64,000 bases of DNA from Chrysopilus asiliformis (Eukaryota > Arthropoda > Insecta > Diptera > Rhagionidae), in contig OZ035963.1 in assembly GCA_964034945.1 (NCBI GenBank), positions 42,121,090 to 42,185,089 of the forward strand, written 5' to 3'. The translations under genes were made by a program, and so were the position numbers. Shown piece by piece: positions 62,514 to 64,000 of this stretch. Within the stretch, counting starts at the first letter, position 1. Every line of letters starts with the position of its first letter. The notes below the pieces were generated by a model. It ran no database searches and was not told the DNA's origin. It saw only the letters and a list, made by a program, of their open reading frames with translations.

Positions 62514-63707
62514 GTTCTTCGCTGCCTTATTTCGAACGAACCAAAGGAAGCGGAGAAAACGTAAAATTCCTGATCGACACTGGCTCAAACAAAAACTACG
62601 TACAATTACGACACGTTAGAAATTTGATTCCAACCGAAAAACCCTTTTTCGCTAATACTGTAGGTAGTAGTATCAAAATTACGCATTATGCTCTCATCGA
62701 CTTATTCAAAATTAACAAAAAATTCAAATTCTTTATCCTACCGAACTTAAATTCATTCGACGGAATTCTCAGTAACGATACTTTACGCGAACTGAAAGCT
62801 GTTATCCACACTAATAAAGGACATATGATAATTGACCCAAATATTAAAATCCCCCTAAAACAGCTCCTTGCAGAAAACGTTAATACCATTAATTTGCGTA
62901 CCACCCATCTAACCGAACAACAAAACAAAACGCTCAAAAGTATTCTCCAGAGGTGCCCACAACTCTTTTCTGACCCAAACAAAAAGTTAACCTTTGTAAC
63001 AAATGTCAAAGGAGAAATTAGAACCAATACAGATACTCCCGTATATTCAAAGAGCTATCCCTATCCCATGGCACTAAAAGAGGAAGTCGAAAAACAAGTT
63101 AAGGAATTACTCGACGAAGGAATTATAAGACCTTCAAAATCGCCTTACAACGCACCAGTATGGATCGTTCCAAAAAAAACAGATGCATCAGGTGAAAGGA
63201 AGTATAGGATGGTAATAGACTACCGAAAATTGAACTCCATCACCATCCCTGATAGGTATCCCATTCCGGAAATAAACGAAGTTCTATCTAACCTAGGAGA
63301 GAATGAATACTTTTCTATTATATATCTCAAAAGTGGATTTCATCAGATTCCTCTGAAAGAATCTGATATAGAGAAGACCGCCTTCTCAGTTAATAATGGC
63401 AAATTCGAATTCGTACGCTTACCATTCGGTTTAAAAAATTCACCTTCAATATTCCAACGGACTTTGGACGACATCCTTAGAGAACACATAGGAAAAAGGT
63501 GCTACGTCTATATAGACGATATAATAATATTCGGAAAAAACGAAACAGAACACTTCGAAAATTTCGAAAAAGTTTTCCAAACCCTTGAAGCTGCAAACAC
63601 TAAAGTCCAATTGGACAAGTGCGAGTCCCTAAAAACGGAAGTCGAATTCTTAGGCTTCATTGTCGGAACTGACGGAATTAAAGCCAACCCAAAGAAGGTA
63701 CAGATTC
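62514..63707 (+). pseudogene. pol: Pol (protease and partial reverse transcriptase) of second errantivirus-type element
   Basis: Protease motif FLIDTGSNKN at 62567. RT follows: IIRPSKSPYNAPVWIVPKK, MVIDYRKLNSITIPD, GFHQIPLKESD, LPFGLKNSPSIFQR, catalytic VYIDD (about 63500) and LGFIVGTDGIKANPKK. The frame is intact up to 63707, where the minisatellite begins; thumb, RNase H and integrase are cut off. Confidence 0.85.
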
Positions 63708-63917
63708 GCGGACAATTTATCGTGAACAATTTATCGTGAACAATTTATCGTAAAACAATTTATCGTAAGAACAATTTATCGTAAGAACAATTTATCGTAA
63801 GAACAATTTATCGTAAAACAATTTATCGTAAAACAATTTATCGTAAGACAATTTATCGTAAGACAATTTATCGTAAAACAATTTATCGTAAGACAATTTA
63901 TCGTAAACATTTTGTCG

Positions 63918-63919
<2 letters not shown>
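63708..63919 (+). repeat. ACAATTTATCGTAAG minisatellite, array 2
   Basis: About 13 units, closed by ACATTTTGTCGTAA exactly as in array 1. The order of linker variants (GA, GA, AA, AGA three times, AA twice, AG twice, AA, AG) nearly repeats array 1. Confidence 0.9.

Positions 63920-64000
<81 letters not shown>
63920..64000. repeat. (TA)n tract to window end
   Basis: About 40 TA dinucleotides immediately after the minisatellite, running off the window. Confidence 0.95.

Larger units (their letters stand above)
59444..63707 (+). mobile_element. Second errantivirus-type LTR element, truncated
   Basis: The 5' LTR (59444-59687, AGTTAAC...TTAACT) is followed by a Lys-type primer-binding site, a repetitive leader, gag and the first part of pol. 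The reverse transcriptase stops at the minisatellite at 63708, so the remainder of pol, any env and the 3' LTR are not visible in this window. Confidence 0.85.

Overview
This window looks like heterochromatin-like, transposon-packed DNA from an insect, most likely a brachyceran fly. The basis is eukaryotic gene structure, AT-rich composition, two Errantivirus-type (gypsy/297/17.6) LTR elements, an mdg1/412-type LTR element, a 7tm_7 gustatory-receptor gene and a nucleoplasmin (Nlp) copy resembling dipteran Nlp. The only non-mobile genes supported are the gustatory receptor (24044-25117, minus) and the captured Nlp coding sequence (3437-3847, plus). Almost everything else is nested mobile DNA, much of it with exact terminal repeats and target-site duplications (TSDs).

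Region 1 (1-23640) is a deep nest. A DNA transposon with perfect 28-bp inverted ends and TA duplication (2054-23488) carries two divergent genes: a SWIM zinc-finger gene on the minus strand (pieces 2399-2886 and 17855-18000) and a multi-exon gene of the DUF7869-like transposon family on the plus strand (18799-23405, with a TATA/initiator promoter at 18690-18725). An mdg1/412-like LTR retrotransposon (2891-17850, TSD ATAC) sits inside the SWIM gene. It carries an Nlp cDNA directly behind its primer-binding site and is itself broken by a pogo-type MITE, three copies of a GACAGACGG-bearing repeat, two hairpin/tandem-repeat elements, a hAT MITE, a 5.07-kb hAT element with an intact 626-codon transposase (11252-16318, TSD ATATATAT) and a MITE in the 3' LTR. 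The plus-strand gene is broken by a pogo-like element (19822-23019) holding more repeat copies and a complete 559-bp Helitron.

Region 2 (23640-45000) holds the gustatory receptor, MITEs and a Tigger-like element, then a near-perfect 6.8-kb inverted repeat (about 27985-34811) built of transposon modules and tRNA-like sequences. Beyond it lie more repeat copies, Helitron ends, a decayed hAT-type gene with a Harbinger-type element inside (37042-39600), a hAT MITE containing a Harbinger-type MITE (40053-40873), a Myb/SANT-like fragment, and a Harbinger-type element containing a 904-bp mariner (42871-44335).

Region 3 (44600-64000) is dominated by LTR elements. An Errantivirus-type provirus on the minus strand (44930-59373) keeps gag, pol and env coding regions. 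Its pol is split by a piggyBac-type element and damaged by a small deletion, and its leader contains a further LTR element (52561-58408) that has lost most of pol. A related plus-strand element (59444 onward) is cut off in its reverse transcriptase by a 15-16-bp minisatellite and a TA tract at the window end. The same minisatellite, with nearly the same order of variant units, lies just outside the other side of the provirus.

All calls come from reading sequence and translations; no database search was run, so family names are recognition-level.
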